From: Pseudomonas wayambapalatensis
Lineage (GTDB): Bacteria > Pseudomonadota > Gammaproteobacteria > Pseudomonadales > Pseudomonadaceae
Reading direction: 5' to 3'
Length of the DNA stretch: 64,000 bases
Assembly (NCBI GenBank): GCA_014268975.2
Contig: CP077096.1
Coordinates: forward strand, 4,067,501 to 4,131,500
In this document: piece by piece, positions 7,316 to 16,551 of the stretch
Layout: the number at the start of each line of letters is the position of its first letter
Numbering within the stretch: the first letter of the stretch is position 1
Position numbers and translations under genes: made by a program
The notes under the pieces: generated by a model
What the model saw: the letters and a program-made list of their open reading frames with translations, nothing else
Databases searched by the model: none
What the model was told of the DNA's origin: nothing

Positions 7316-8797
7316 TCAGGCAATGTTTGCCAGCAGCTTTTCCCACTCTTTGTTCTCTTTCTTCGACACACCGCCCAGCAGCTCCAGTGCCTGACGCAGA
7401 CGGTAGCGGGTCAGATCGGGGCCGAGAATCTCCATGGCATCGAGCACCGACACCGAGCTGGCTTGCCCCGAAATCGCGGCGAACATCAGCGGCATGGCGT
7501 CACGCAGCTTCAGCTCCAGGGCCTCGACCACCGCCTGGATGCAGCCGGTAATACGCTCCTTTTCCCACTGCCGCAGGCTTTCGAGCTTCCACAAGATCAA
7601 CTGCATGACCTGACGCACCTGATCGGGCGACAGTTTCTTGTGCTCGAACAGCTTGGCATCGAGCTTGAGGGCGCCCTCGAAGAAGAACCCGCCCAGTGGC
7701 GCGATCTGGCTGAAGGTTTCGACACGCCCCTGTACATGCGGTGCGATCTTCATCATGTAGTCGCTGTTGAACGCCCACTTCTGCACGCGCGCAGCAAACT
7801 CCTCGACCGGCAGGTCGCGCAGCCACTGGCCATTGAGCCAGGACAGCTTCTCGATGTCGAAGATCGGCCCGCCAAGGGAAATGCGCGACAGGTCGAAATG
7901 CTCGACCATTTCTGCCAGGGAGAACTTTTCACGCTCGTCCGGCATCGACCAGCCCATGCGCCCCAGGTAGTTGAGCATGGCCTCAGGCATGAAGCCCATA
8001 CGCTCGTAGAACGTGACCGAAGTCGGGTTCTTGCGCTTGGACAGCTTGGATTTGTCCGGGTTACGCAGCAGCGGCATATAGCACAGCTTGGGCTGCTCCC
8101 AGCCAAAATACTCGTAGAGCTTGATCAGCTTCGGCGCCGACGGCAGCCATTCCTCGCCTCGCAGGACGTGGGTGATGCCCATCAGGTGGTCGTCGACCAC
8201 GTTGGCCAGGAAGTACGTCGGCAGGCCGTCGTTCTTCATCAGCACCTGCATGTCCATGCGGTCCCACGGAATCTCGACATCGCCACGCAGCATGTCAGGC
8301 ACCACGCAGATGCCCTCGCTCGGCACTTTCATGCGAATCACGTGAGGCTCGCCAGCGGCCAGTCGACGCTGCACTTCCTCGGCGCTCATTTTCAATGCGC
8401 GGCCGTCATAGCGCGGTGTTTCGCCGCGAGCCATCTGTTCGGCACGCATCTGATCCAGCTCTTCGGCGGTGCAGAAGCAATAGAACGCATGGCCGGCATC
8501 GACCAGTTGCTTGGCGTACTTGGCGTAGATCTCACCGCGCTCGCTCTGCCGGTACGGGCCATGCGGGCCGCCAACGTCCGGACCTTCGTTCCATTCGATC
8601 CCGAGCCAGCGCAGGGCGTCGAAGATCTGCTGTTCCGACTCGCGGGTCGAACGCAACTGATCGGTGTCTTCGATGCGCAGGATGAACTCGCCGCCGTGCT
8701 GCTTGGCAAAGCAGTAGTTGAACAGGGCGATGTAGGCGGTGCCGACGTGGGGGTCGCCAGTGGGCGATGGCGCGATACGCGTGCGAACGGTGGTCAT
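7316..8797 (-). CDS. gltX: Glutamyl-tRNA synthetase
   Basis: 493 residues. Class I aminoacyl-tRNA synthetase that charges tRNA-Glu. The N-terminal RTRIAPSPTGDPHVGTAY carries the HIGH-type motif (HVGT), and DKSKLSKRKN (around residue 250) is the KMSKS-type loop. The reading frame extends upstream to 8881, but the ATG at 8797 is where family similarity begins. It ends next to an operon with three tRNA-Glu copies in the same direction, so enzyme and substrate genes are adjacent. The tRNA operon has its own promoter. Confidence 0.97.
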   Translation of the reverse strand: MTTVRTRIAPSPTGDPHVGTAYIALFNYCFAKQHGGEFILRIEDTDQLRSTRESEQQIFDALRWLGIEWNEGPDVGGPHGPYRQSERGEIYAKYAKQLVDAGHAFYCFCTAEELDQMRAEQMARGETPRYDGRALKMSAEEVQRRLAAGEPHVIRMKVPSEGICVVPDMLRGDVEIPWDRMDMQVLMKNDGLPTYFLANVVDDHLMGITHVLRGEEWLPSAPKLIKLYEYFGWEQPKLCYMPLLRNPDKSKLSKRKNPTSVTFYERMGFMPEAMLNYLGRMGWSMPDEREKFSLAEMVEHFDLSRISLGGPIFDIEKLSWLNGQWLRDLPVEEFAARVQKWAFNSDYMMKIAPHVQGRVETFSQIAPLGGFFFEGALKLDAKLFEHKKLSPDQVRQVMQLILWKLESLRQWEKERITGCIQAVVEALELKLRDAMPLMFAAISGQASSVSVLDAMEILGPDLTRYRLRQALELLGGVSKKENKEWEKLLANIA

Positions 8798-8940
8798 GGA
8801 CAGTCTCGGACGAAAGATGAAACAAAGGCGAGATGTTAGCAGGGTGCGGGCATCGGGCTCCAGCAATGGCGCTATCGTCACTTGTGGCGGTGCATTGCCG
8901 AGCTGTTAAATTTGCTTACATTTCTGGAACGATAGTCCCT

Positions 8941-10014
8941 ATGCCTGCTCAACTCAAACGCCGCCTGCTGATCTTTCTCGCCTTGGTGGTGCTGATCGCC
9001 CTCGCCTTTCTCGCCCATTGGTACTTCAAGGGGCGCTTCTACGAAAGTACCGACAATGCCTATGTGCAGGGTGAGATCACACGCATTTCCAGCCAGCTTG
9101 GTGCGCGGGTCGACGAGGTTCTGGTAGAGGACAATCAACACGTCATGCGAGGCGACCTGCTGGTCCGCCTGGAGGTCGCCGACTTCCAGCTGGCGGTCGA
9201 GCGCGCCCGGGCGGCACTGGCGACGCGAGAAGCCGAGCGTGTCCAGGCGCAAAGCCGACTGATCCAGCAAGACAGCTTGATCGCCGCCGGTCGAGCCCAG
9301 GTGGCCGCCAACCAGGCCACTCTCGATCGCTCGCGCCTGGACCTCAATCGTGCCGAGGCCCTGCGCAAACCCGGGTTCGTCTCGGAAGAGCGAGTCACCA
9401 CCCTGTCTGCAGAAAACCACGTCGCCCGCTCCCAGGTCGACAAGGCCCAGGCCGACCTGCAGAGCCAGCGCCAGCAGATAGATGCACTGACGGCCGAACT
9501 CAAGCGCCTCGATGCACAAATTGCCAACGCCCGAGCAGACCTGGCACAGGCAGAACTCAACCTTACCCGCTGTGAAATCCACGCCCCCATCAGTGGCACC
9601 ATCGGTCAGCGCAGCGCCCGCAATGGCCAGGTGGTACAGGCCGGCGCCTACCTGCTGTCGATCGTGCCGGACGAAGACATCTGGGTGCAGGCTAACTTCA
9701 AGGAGACCCAGATCGGCAACATGCATCGGGGCCTGCGTGCCGAACTGACCTTCGACAGTTATCCCGACACCCCGATCGAAGGCCGTGTCGATAGCCTGTT
9801 CGCTGCATCCGGGGCGCAATTCAGCCTGCTGCCACCGGACAATGCCACGGGTAACTTCACCAAGGTGGTTCAACGCATTCCGGTCAAGCTGACCTTTGCC
9901 GCCAATAACCCCTTGCATGGCCGTATTCGCCCAGGCATGTCGGTAACCGCCACCGTCGACCTGCGCGACACGGCCGATCAGGCAGAGCGCGGCGAGCCCC
10001 ACGATGGCCGGTGA
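8941..10014 (+). CDS. EmrA/HlyD-type membrane fusion protein of an efflux pump
   Basis: 357 residues. One N-terminal membrane anchor (LLIFLALVVLIALAFLAHWYF, about residues 9-30) is followed by the YESTDNAYVQGEIT biotinyl-lipoyl motif, a long coiled-coil hairpin and the second lipoyl half (LTRCEIHAPISGTIGQRSARNGQ). The family bridges an inner-membrane MFS pump to an outer-membrane channel. The ATG at 8941 is chosen because the upstream extension of the frame lacks similarity. The next gene starts 11 bp inside this one, so the pair is translationally coupled. Divergent from gltX. Confidence 0.9.
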   Translation: MPAQLKRRLLIFLALVVLIALAFLAHWYFKGRFYESTDNAYVQGEITRISSQLGARVDEVLVEDNQHVMRGDLLVRLEVADFQLAVERARAALATREAERVQAQSRLIQQDSLIAAGRAQVAANQATLDRSRLDLNRAEALRKPGFVSEERVTTLSAENHVARSQVDKAQADLQSQRQQIDALTAELKRLDAQIANARADLAQAELNLTRCEIHAPISGTIGQRSARNGQVVQAGAYLLSIVPDEDIWVQANFKETQIGNMHRGLRAELTFDSYPDTPIEGRVDSLFAASGAQFSLLPPDNATGNFTKVVQRIPVKLTFAANNPLHGRIRPGMSVTATVDLRDTADQAERGEPHDGR

Positions 10015-11554
10015 TCAACTGCTGCGACCGACCGCGGAGCCGAGCAGGCGCGACTGGATTGCGGTGATGAGCGTGATGCTCGGCGCATTCATGGCAGTGC
10101 TGGACATTCAGATCACCAACTCCTCGCTCAAGGATATCCAGGGGGCACTGTCTGCCACCCTGGAAGAGGGCTCGTGGATCTCGACCTCCTACCTGGTGGC
10201 GGAAATCATCATGATCCCGTTGACCGCCTGGCTTGTGCAGCTGCTTTCCGCCAGGCGCCTGGCGGTGTGGGTGTCGCTCGGTTTCCTGGCGTCCTCGTTG
10301 TTGTGCTCGATGGCCTGGAACCTGGAAAGCATGATCGTGTTTCGCGCCCTCCAGGGCTTTACCGGCGGCGCCCTGATTCCGCTGGCCTTCACCCTGACCC
10401 TGATCAAACTGCCCGAACACCATCGAGCCAAGGGCATGGCAATGTTCGCCATGACCGCGACCTTCGCGCCCTCCATCGGGCCGACCCTGGGCGGCTGGCT
10501 CACCGAAAACTGGGGGTGGGAATACATCTTCTACATCAACATCCCGCCGGGGCTGGTGATGATCGCGGGCCTGCTCTACGGGCTGGAGAAGAAACAGGCG
10601 CACTGGGAGCTGCTCAAGAGCACCGATTACGCCGGCATCGTCACCCTGGGGGTCGGCCTGGGTTGCCTGCAGGTGTTTCTGGAAGAAGGTCATCGCAAGG
10701 ACTGGCTGGAGTCCAGCCTTATTGTCGGCCTGGGTACCATGGCCCTGCTCTGCCTGATCACCTTCGTCATTCTCCAGCTTTCCCGAGCCAATCCCCTGAT
10801 CAACCTGCGCATCCTCGGCAACCGCAACTTCGGCCTGTCGAGCATCGCCAGCCTGGGCATGGGTGTGGGGCTTTATGGGTCGATCTATCTGCTGCCGCTG
10901 TACCTGGCGCAGATCCAGGGCTACAACGCCCTGCAGATCGGCGAGGTGATCATGTGGATGGGTATTCCACAGCTGTTCCTGATTCCGCTGGTGCCGCAAC
11001 TGATGAAGGTCATTGCACCCAAGCTGCTCTGTGCACTGGGGTTTTGCCTGTTCGGGGCTGCCAGCTTCGGCTCGGGAGTGCTCAACCCGGACTTCGCAGG
11101 GCCGCAGTTCAACCATATCCAGATCATTCGTGCACTTGGGCAGCCAATGATCATGGTCACCATCTCGCTGATCGCCACGGCTTACATTCAGCCTCAGGAT
11201 GCGGGCTCGGCCTCGAGTCTGTTCAACATCCTGCGCAACCTGGGTGGCGCCATTGGTATCGCCTTGCTGGCCACCTTGCTGGATGCACGGACCAAGGTGT
11301 ATTTCGACTACCTGCGCGAATCAGTGGTCCCGAGCAACCCGCAAGTGGCGGAGCGACTGGCCCAACTGGCCGAACGGCTAGGCAGTGACAGCGCAGCACT
11401 GGGGCGCTTGAGCGAAATCACCCACCAGCAGGCACTGATCATGGCCTACAACGATGCGTTCCACCTGGTAGGGATCGGTTTGGCAGTCAGCATGGTGGCA
11501 GTACTGCTGACACGCAAACTGCCACAGGGACTGAAGGCCGGGGAGGCACATTGA
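10004..11554 (+). CDS. EmrB/QacA-type MFS drug efflux transporter (DHA2, 14 TM)
   Basis: 516 residues, highly hydrophobic, consistent with 14 transmembrane helices. MFS motifs are visible: the LDIQITNSSLKDIQGAL helix-1 motif, RALQGFTGGALIPLAF, and the drug:H+ antiporter motif GPTLGGWLTENWGWEYIFYINIP. It should exchange protons for drugs or other amphiphiles across the inner membrane with the fusion protein upstream. No outer-membrane channel gene and no regulator gene adjoin it, so TolC-like partner and control are probably supplied elsewhere. Confidence 0.92.
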   Translation: MAGDQLLRPTAEPSRRDWIAVMSVMLGAFMAVLDIQITNSSLKDIQGALSATLEEGSWISTSYLVAEIIMIPLTAWLVQLLSARRLAVWVSLGFLASSLLCSMAWNLESMIVFRALQGFTGGALIPLAFTLTLIKLPEHHRAKGMAMFAMTATFAPSIGPTLGGWLTENWGWEYIFYINIPPGLVMIAGLLYGLEKKQAHWELLKSTDYAGIVTLGVGLGCLQVFLEEGHRKDWLESSLIVGLGTMALLCLITFVILQLSRANPLINLRILGNRNFGLSSIASLGMGVGLYGSIYLLPLYLAQIQGYNALQIGEVIMWMGIPQLFLIPLVPQLMKVIAPKLLCALGFCLFGAASFGSGVLNPDFAGPQFNHIQIIRALGQPMIMVTISLIATAYIQPQDAGSASSLFNILRNLGGAIGIALLATLLDARTKVYFDYLRESVVPSNPQVAERLAQLAERLGSDSAALGRLSEITHQQALIMAYNDAFHLVGIGLAVSMVAVLLTRKLPQGLKAGEAH

Positions 11555-11590
11555 CCAGTATCCCGGCCGCTTCTGCACCGATGCGCGCGC

Positions 11591-13606
11591 TTAGCTGGCA
11601 ATAAGCCGCTCACGCAACTGCCCGATCTCATCGCGCAACTGAGCGGCGGCCTCGAACTCCAGGTCGCGGGCCAGCTGGAACATCTTCTCTTCCAGCACTT
11701 TGATGCGCTTGGTGATCTCGCCAGGGGTCTGCAGCTCTGCCTCGTAGCGCGCAGCCTCCTCCGCCGCCTTGGCCATGCCCTTGCGCTTCTTGCTGCGCGC
11801 ACCGGGCACCGTGGCACCTTCCATGATATCGGTGATGTCCTTGACCACCCCCTTGGGCACGATGCCATTCGCTTCGTTGAACGCGACCTGCTTGTCCCGA
11901 CGCCGCTCGGTCTCGTCGATCGCCCGCTGCATGGAGCCGGTCACCTGGTCGGCATAGAGGATCGCCTTGCCGTTGAGGTTACGTGCTGCGCGGCCGATGG
12001 TCTGGATCAGCGAACGCTCCGAACGCAGGAAGCCTTCCTTGTCGGCATCGAGAATGGCCACCAACGACACCTCCGGCATGTCCAGACCCTCGCGCAACAG
12101 GTTGATGCCCACCAATACATCAAAGGTGCCCAGACGCAGGTCTCGGATGATCTCCACACGCTCCACGGTGTCAATGTCCGAGTGCAGGTAGCGCACACGC
12201 ACATCATGATCTGCAAGGTAGTCGGTAAGGTCCTCGGCCATGCGCTTGGTCAGGGTCGTCGCCAGCACCCGCTCCCCCACCGCCACTCGCTTGCCGATTT
12301 CCGACAGCAGGTCATCCACCTGGGTGAGGGCTGGACGCACCTCTACCTGAGGATCGACCAGACCGGTCGGCCGTACCACCTGCTCGACCACGCGCCCGGC
12401 ATGCTCAGCCTCGTAGGGGCCGGGTGTCGCCGAGACGAAGATGGTCTGCGGGCTGACCGACTCCCACTCGTCGAAGCGCATGGGCCGGTTATCCAACGCC
12501 GATGGCAGACGGAAACCGTACTCCACCAGCGTCTCCTTGCGAGAACGGTCGCCCTTGTACATGGCGCCGACCTGAGGAACGCTGACGTGTGATTCATCGA
12601 TCACCAGCAACGCATCGGCAGGAAGATAATCGTAGAGCGTCGGCGGCGGTGCCCCAGCCGGGCGGCCGGACAGATAGCGCGAGTAGTTCTCGATACCGTT
12701 GCAATAGCCCAGCTCCAGGATCATCTCCAGGTCGAAGCGCGTGCGCTGCTCCAGACGCTGGGCCTCCACCAGTTTGTTGGCCTTGTTGAGGTACTCAAGC
12801 CGCTCGCCGAGCTCCTCCTTGATGCCGTCCACCGCCTCGAGCAGGGTCTCGCGCGGGGTCACATAGTGGCTCTTGGGGTAGAAGGTGAAACGCGGCAGCT
12901 TGCGGATCACTTCGCCGGTCAAGGGGTCGAAGGCGGCGATGTTCTCTACTTCGTCGTCGAACAGCTCGATACGGATGGCCTCGAGGTCCGATTCGGCCGG
13001 GAAGATGTCGATCACGTCGCCACGCACCCGGAAGGTGGCGCGGGCAAAATCCATCTCGTTTCGGGTGTATTGCAGGTCGGCCAGCCGGCGCAGCAGTGCG
13101 CGCTGGTCGAGCTTGTCACCGCGATCGACGTGCAGAACCATCTTCAGGTAGGTTTCCGGGCTGCCCAGACCATAGATACACGACACCGTGGTGACAATGA
13201 TCGCGTCGCGCCGCTCAAGCAATGCCTTGGTCGCCGACAGACGCATCTGCTCGATGTGGTCGTTGATCGAGGCATCCTTCTCGATGAAGGTGTCCGACGA
13301 CGGGACGTAGGCTTCCGGCTGGTAGTAGTCGTAGTAGGAGACGAAGTACTCTACCGCGTTGTTCGGGAAGAACGCCTTGAACTCGCCATACAGCTGAGCA
13401 GCCAGCGTCTTGTTCGGCGCCAGCACCATGGTCGGGCGCTGGACCTGCTGAATGACGTTGGCGATGCTGAAGGTCTTGCCGGAGCCGGTCACCCCGAGCA
13501 GGGTCTGGTGCGACAGCCCCGCCTCGATACCCTCGACCATCAGGCGAATGGCCTCGGGCTGGTCGCCGGCGGGCTGGAATCGGGTGACGAGCTGGAACTC
13601 GGACAT
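11591..13606 (-). CDS. uvrB: Excinuclease ABC subunit B
   Basis: 671 residues. Damage-verification helicase of nucleotide excision repair. Walker A GVTGSGKT is at residues 38-45, the beta-hairpin YYDYYQPEAYVP follows, helicase motifs run through LREGLDMPEVSLVAILDADKEGFLRS and QTIGRAARN, and the C-terminal UVR motif binds UvrC (LEEKMFQLARDLEFEAAAQLRDEIGQLR). The frame runs 67 codons further upstream, but family similarity starts at MSEFQLVTRF. Convergent with the efflux pump and divergent from the aminotransferase. No LexA box was recognised upstream. Confidence 0.97.
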   Translation of the reverse strand: MSEFQLVTRFQPAGDQPEAIRLMVEGIEAGLSHQTLLGVTGSGKTFSIANVIQQVQRPTMVLAPNKTLAAQLYGEFKAFFPNNAVEYFVSYYDYYQPEAYVPSSDTFIEKDASINDHIEQMRLSATKALLERRDAIIVTTVSCIYGLGSPETYLKMVLHVDRGDKLDQRALLRRLADLQYTRNEMDFARATFRVRGDVIDIFPAESDLEAIRIELFDDEVENIAAFDPLTGEVIRKLPRFTFYPKSHYVTPRETLLEAVDGIKEELGERLEYLNKANKLVEAQRLEQRTRFDLEMILELGYCNGIENYSRYLSGRPAGAPPPTLYDYLPADALLVIDESHVSVPQVGAMYKGDRSRKETLVEYGFRLPSALDNRPMRFDEWESVSPQTIFVSATPGPYEAEHAGRVVEQVVRPTGLVDPQVEVRPALTQVDDLLSEIGKRVAVGERVLATTLTKRMAEDLTDYLADHDVRVRYLHSDIDTVERVEIIRDLRLGTFDVLVGINLLREGLDMPEVSLVAILDADKEGFLRSERSLIQTIGRAARNLNGKAILYADQVTGSMQRAIDETERRRDKQVAFNEANGIVPKGVVKDITDIMEGATVPGARSKKRKGMAKAAEEAARYEAELQTPGEITKRIKVLEEKMFQLARDLEFEAAAQLRDEIGQLRERLIAS

Positions 13607-13894
13607 GACGGGACCTCGTGGATGTCGCGGCAACTGTAAATTTAGCCAGTAGTCTATACGCAAAAAGGCGCGCCGGGGTGGCCTTCGCCGCTGCAGATGT
13701 GAACGCTCATTGCAGTGGACCCGGCAATTCGACCAATGGTCGAAAAATATTTGCGCAAAGCGCCTGAAAACCTGTGCCAGAGTGTCGCAGTGACCGGTCG
13801 GTATCACTATACTGACTCCCCGTTTGCACCGCTTCAGTGCACTGGGCTGGAGGGTGCATCTCCTATCACTCTCCTATTCAGAGCCAAGGTAACA

Positions 13895-15091
13895 ATGAGC
13901 CTGTTTTCCGCTGTCGAGCTGGCACCCCGCGACCCCATCCTGGGCCTCAACGAAGCATTCAACGCCGACCCACGTACCGACAAGGTCAACCTGGGCGTCG
14001 GTGTCTATTGCAATGAGGAAGGCCGCATCCCGCTGCTTCGCGCGGTGATCGAAGCCGAAACCCAGCGTGTCGCCCAACATGCCTCCCGCGGCTACCTGCC
14101 GATCGACGGCATCGCCGCCTACGACCAGGCCGTGCAGAAACTGCTGTTCGGCGCTGAATCCCCACTGCTGGCTGCAGGCCGCGTAGTGACCGTGCAGGCT
14201 GTCGGCGGCACCGGCGCACTGAAGATCGGTGCCGATTTCCTCAAGCGCCTTTCGCCGAACGCGGTCGTCGCCATCAGCGATCCGAGCTGGGAAAACCATC
14301 GCGCCCTGTTCGAGACTGCAGGCTTCCCAGTACAGAACTACCGCTATTACGACGCACCGAGCAACGACGTCAACCGCGCCGGCATGCTCGAAGACCTGAA
14401 CAAGCTGCCCTCGGGCTCGATCGTCGTCCTGCATGCCTGCTGCCACAACCCGACTGGTGTCGACCTGTCGCTCGACGACTGGAAGAACGTGCTGGAAGTG
14501 GTCAAGGCAAAGGGCCACGTACCGTTCCTCGACATGGCCTACCAAGGCTTTGGCGACGGTATCAGCGAAGATGCCTTCGCCGTGCGCCTGTTCGCCGAGT
14601 CGGGCCTGGAGTTCTTTGTCTCCAGCTCGTTCTCCAAATCGTTCTCGCTGTATGGCGAGCGCGTTGGCGCACTGTCGATCGTCACCGCCTCGAAAGACGA
14701 GAGCACCCGCGTGCTGTCGCAGGTCAAGCGCGTGATCCGCACCACCTACTCCAACCCGCCGACCCACGGTGCAACCATCGTCGCCACCGTGCTCAACAGC
14801 CCGGAACTGCGCCAGATGTGGGAAGCCGAGCTGGGCGAGATGCGTGAACGCATCCACGGCATGCGCAAGCAGATGGTCTCGCTCCTGGCCGAGTACGGCG
14901 CCAACCGCGACTTCAGCTTCGTCGGTCGCCAAGTCGGCATGTTCTCCTACTCAGGCCTGACCGTGGAACAGGTCGCGCGCCTGAAGAACGACTTCGGCAT
15001 CTATGCGCTGGACACCGGTCGCATCGCCGTGGCCGCACTGAACCAGAGCAACATCCACGTGGTCACCAAGGCCATCGTCGAAGTGCTGTAA
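13895..15091 (+). CDS. tyrB: Aromatic amino-acid aminotransferase (class I, PLP)
   Basis: 398 residues. The N terminus MSLFSAVELAPRDPILGLNEAF and motifs NLGVGVYCNEEGRIP, CCHNPTGVD and SSSFSKSFSLYGERVGALS (PLP-binding Lys248) place it in the AspC/TyrB group. These enzymes transaminate tyrosine, phenylalanine and aspartate with 2-oxoglutarate. The preference for aromatic substrates is inferred from the Pseudomonas annotation habit rather than a residue I can point to. A TATACT -10-like box lies at 13808-13813 with a weak -35, giving a leader of about 75 nt. An AAGG ribosome site precedes the ATG. Confidence 0.88.
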   Translation: MSLFSAVELAPRDPILGLNEAFNADPRTDKVNLGVGVYCNEEGRIPLLRAVIEAETQRVAQHASRGYLPIDGIAAYDQAVQKLLFGAESPLLAAGRVVTVQAVGGTGALKIGADFLKRLSPNAVVAISDPSWENHRALFETAGFPVQNYRYYDAPSNDVNRAGMLEDLNKLPSGSIVVLHACCHNPTGVDLSLDDWKNVLEVVKAKGHVPFLDMAYQGFGDGISEDAFAVRLFAESGLEFFVSSSFSKSFSLYGERVGALSIVTASKDESTRVLSQVKRVIRTTYSNPPTHGATIVATVLNSPELRQMWEAELGEMRERIHGMRKQMVSLLAEYGANRDFSFVGRQVGMFSYSGLTVEQVARLKNDFGIYALDTGRIAVAALNQSNIHVVTKAIVEVL

Positions 15092-15115
15092 CTGCTTGAT
15101 TTGCCAGGGGGCGGC

Positions 15116-15143
15116 TTGACTTCCCCTTGGCATTCAGTAAGAT
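15116..15143 (+). promoter_or_regulatory. Promoter of tRNA-Asn
   Basis: -35 TTGACT (15116-15121), 16-bp spacer, -10 TAAGAT (15138-15143). Transcription would start a few bases before the mature tRNA 5' end at 15154. Confidence 0.7.
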
Positions 15144-15153
15144 ACGAGCAGAT

Positions 15154-15229
15154 TCCGCGATAGCTCAGTCGGTAGAGCAAATGACTGTTAATCATTGGGT
15201 CCCTGGTTCGAGTCCAGGTCGCGGAGCCA
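15154..15229 (+). tRNA. tRNA-Asn(GUU)
   Basis: 76 nt with encoded GCCA end. The acceptor stem TCCGCGA pairs with TCGCGGA, the anticodon loop CTGTTAA gives GTT, and the T-loop is GTTCGAG. Single gene with its own promoter and terminator. Confidence 0.98.
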
Positions 15230-15236
15230 GACACTG

Positions 15237-15274
15237 AAAAACCTCCAGATGCGCAAGCACTGGAGGTTTTTTTG
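15237..15274 (+). terminator. Rho-independent terminator of tRNA-Asn
   Basis: The stem AAAAACCTCCAG pairs with CTGGAGGTTTTT across a 10-nt loop and is followed by a T-run. It lies 8 bp after the tRNA. Confidence 0.9.
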
Positions 15275-15309
15275 TTTTCCGGGATCAGAAAGATCGTCGC
15301 AAGATGCGC

Positions 15310-15870
15310 TCAGCGGTCGCGCCCGATAGGGTAGAACACCCCACCACTCCAAACCCCCAACCACTCCTCACCATCGATCACGCGCGGCACGGCAAGCTCC
15401 ACCAGTTGGTAGAACACATTGCGGTGGATGAGCGCTTCGAGGTTGCTGCGCATCAGCAGGTAAGGCGATGGCTCATGCGTTTTCGGATCGGTCTCTACCC
15501 GAATAGGGTGATCAGCACCGGCATCGACCTGATCCTCGACATTGCTGGTGAAACGCAGGACCTGCTGCTCACCACTACCCTCCACTTCCAGGCTGACCGC
15601 CACGAACGGCGCATCATCGACACGAATGCCGACCTTCTCCACAGGCGTTACCAGAAAATAGTCATCACCGTCACGACGAATGATGGTAGAGAACAAGCGC
15701 ACCATTGGCTTGCGCCCGATCGGCGTCCCCAGGTAATACCAGGTGCCGTCGCGGGCGATGCGCATGTCGATATCGCCGCAGAAATCAGGATTCCACAGGT
15801 GCACGGGAGGCAGGCCCTTGTCCTTGGGAATCTGCGCCAGAAGATCGTTGGCCTTACCCGTACCTGTCAT
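15310..15870 (-). CDS. DUF1285 family protein
   Basis: 186 residues, no signal peptide or membrane segment. Hallmarks of the conserved DUF1285 family are visible: PPVHLWNPDFCGDIDMRIARDGTWYYLGTPIGRKPMVRLFSTIIRRDGDDYFLVTPVEKV and a C-terminal RSNLEALIHRNVFYQLVELAV. No biochemical role is known to me. The ATG at 15870 is preferred over the adjacent GTG at 15873. It begins 10 bp after the lipoprotein gene in the same direction, so the two are probably cotranscribed. Confidence 0.85.
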   Translation of the reverse strand: MTGTGKANDLLAQIPKDKGLPPVHLWNPDFCGDIDMRIARDGTWYYLGTPIGRKPMVRLFSTIIRRDGDDYFLVTPVEKVGIRVDDAPFVAVSLEVEGSGEQQVLRFTSNVEDQVDAGADHPIRVETDPKTHEPSPYLLMRSNLEALIHRNVFYQLVELAVPRVIDGEEWLGVWSGGVFYPIGRDR

Positions 15871-15880
15871 CACCCGTTCC

Positions 15881-16486
15881 TTACCGACTCATTCCCAGGA
15901 GACTACGAGCGTACTCGCGCATGGGTGCCGCGAGCAAATCCTGCGGCGTGTTGTCGTGGAACGTCAACAAACCGCCACGGCTCTTGATGCGCGCTGTATC
16001 GATCAAGTAGCGAGTGCTGGTTTCGATCAGCATCATCTGCACTACACCGGTATCCCAGCCAAGGCGATCCACTGCCTGCTCGTCGTACCATTCATCGCCA
16101 TTACCAATGCGGTCATCGGTGCGGGCGAAGCGGGTATAGAGCACGTAATGGGCGCCCACCGAACGCGCCTCGGCGATGGCGTCCTCCAGCCCCAACGGCG
16201 CCTTGGCGCGACGCACCAGCGGGAAATACTCGACGAAGCTCTTGAATGCCTCTTCGGCAACGGCATTCTGCTGCGGCACCGGGCCTTTTCCAGGCGGAAC
16301 GAAAGCGCCCTGGCCAATGAAGATGAACGAATCAGGCTGCAGCCGGACCGACAAGGTTCGAGTGGTATCACTGTGATCGAGCAGACCGGCGTCGCTCATC
16401 TGATAGCGAACACCTTCGCCCATGTCGCTGACTTTCATGCAGCCGCTCAACGCCATCAGCGCCAGCAGCAAGACCAGGCTACGCAT
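15881..16486 (-). CDS. DUF4823 lipoprotein
   Basis: 201 residues. The N terminus MRSLVLLLALMALSGC is a lipoprotein signal peptide with a lipobox ending at Cys16, so the mature protein should be lipid-anchored. The following Met-Lys gives no Asp+2 inner-membrane retention signal, which favours outer-membrane sorting. The body contains a TolB/CsgG-like hydrophobic core (ARSVGAHYVLYTRFARTDDR, then LIETSTRYLIDTARIKSRGG), matching what is annotated as DUF4823. Function unknown. The frame extends upstream to 16765 but the lipobox start is convincing. Confidence 0.83.
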   Translation of the reverse strand: MRSLVLLLALMALSGCMKVSDMGEGVRYQMSDAGLLDHSDTTRTLSVRLQPDSFIFIGQGAFVPPGKGPVPQQNAVAEEAFKSFVEYFPLVRRAKAPLGLEDAIAEARSVGAHYVLYTRFARTDDRIGNGDEWYDEQAVDRLGWDTGVVQMMLIETSTRYLIDTARIKSRGGLLTFHDNTPQDLLAAPMREYARSLLGMSR

Positions 16487-16551
16487 CTTTCCTCCAGTGA
16501 CCGGTGACGAAAAACCGGCGAATAGCCGCCAGATGCAGCTTTTGCGCCAGC

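Noticed and set aside
13607..13807. 67-codon N-terminal extension of uvrB
   Set aside because: No family member has it; it lies in the promoter region and the normal UvrB start MSEFQLVTRF is at 13606.
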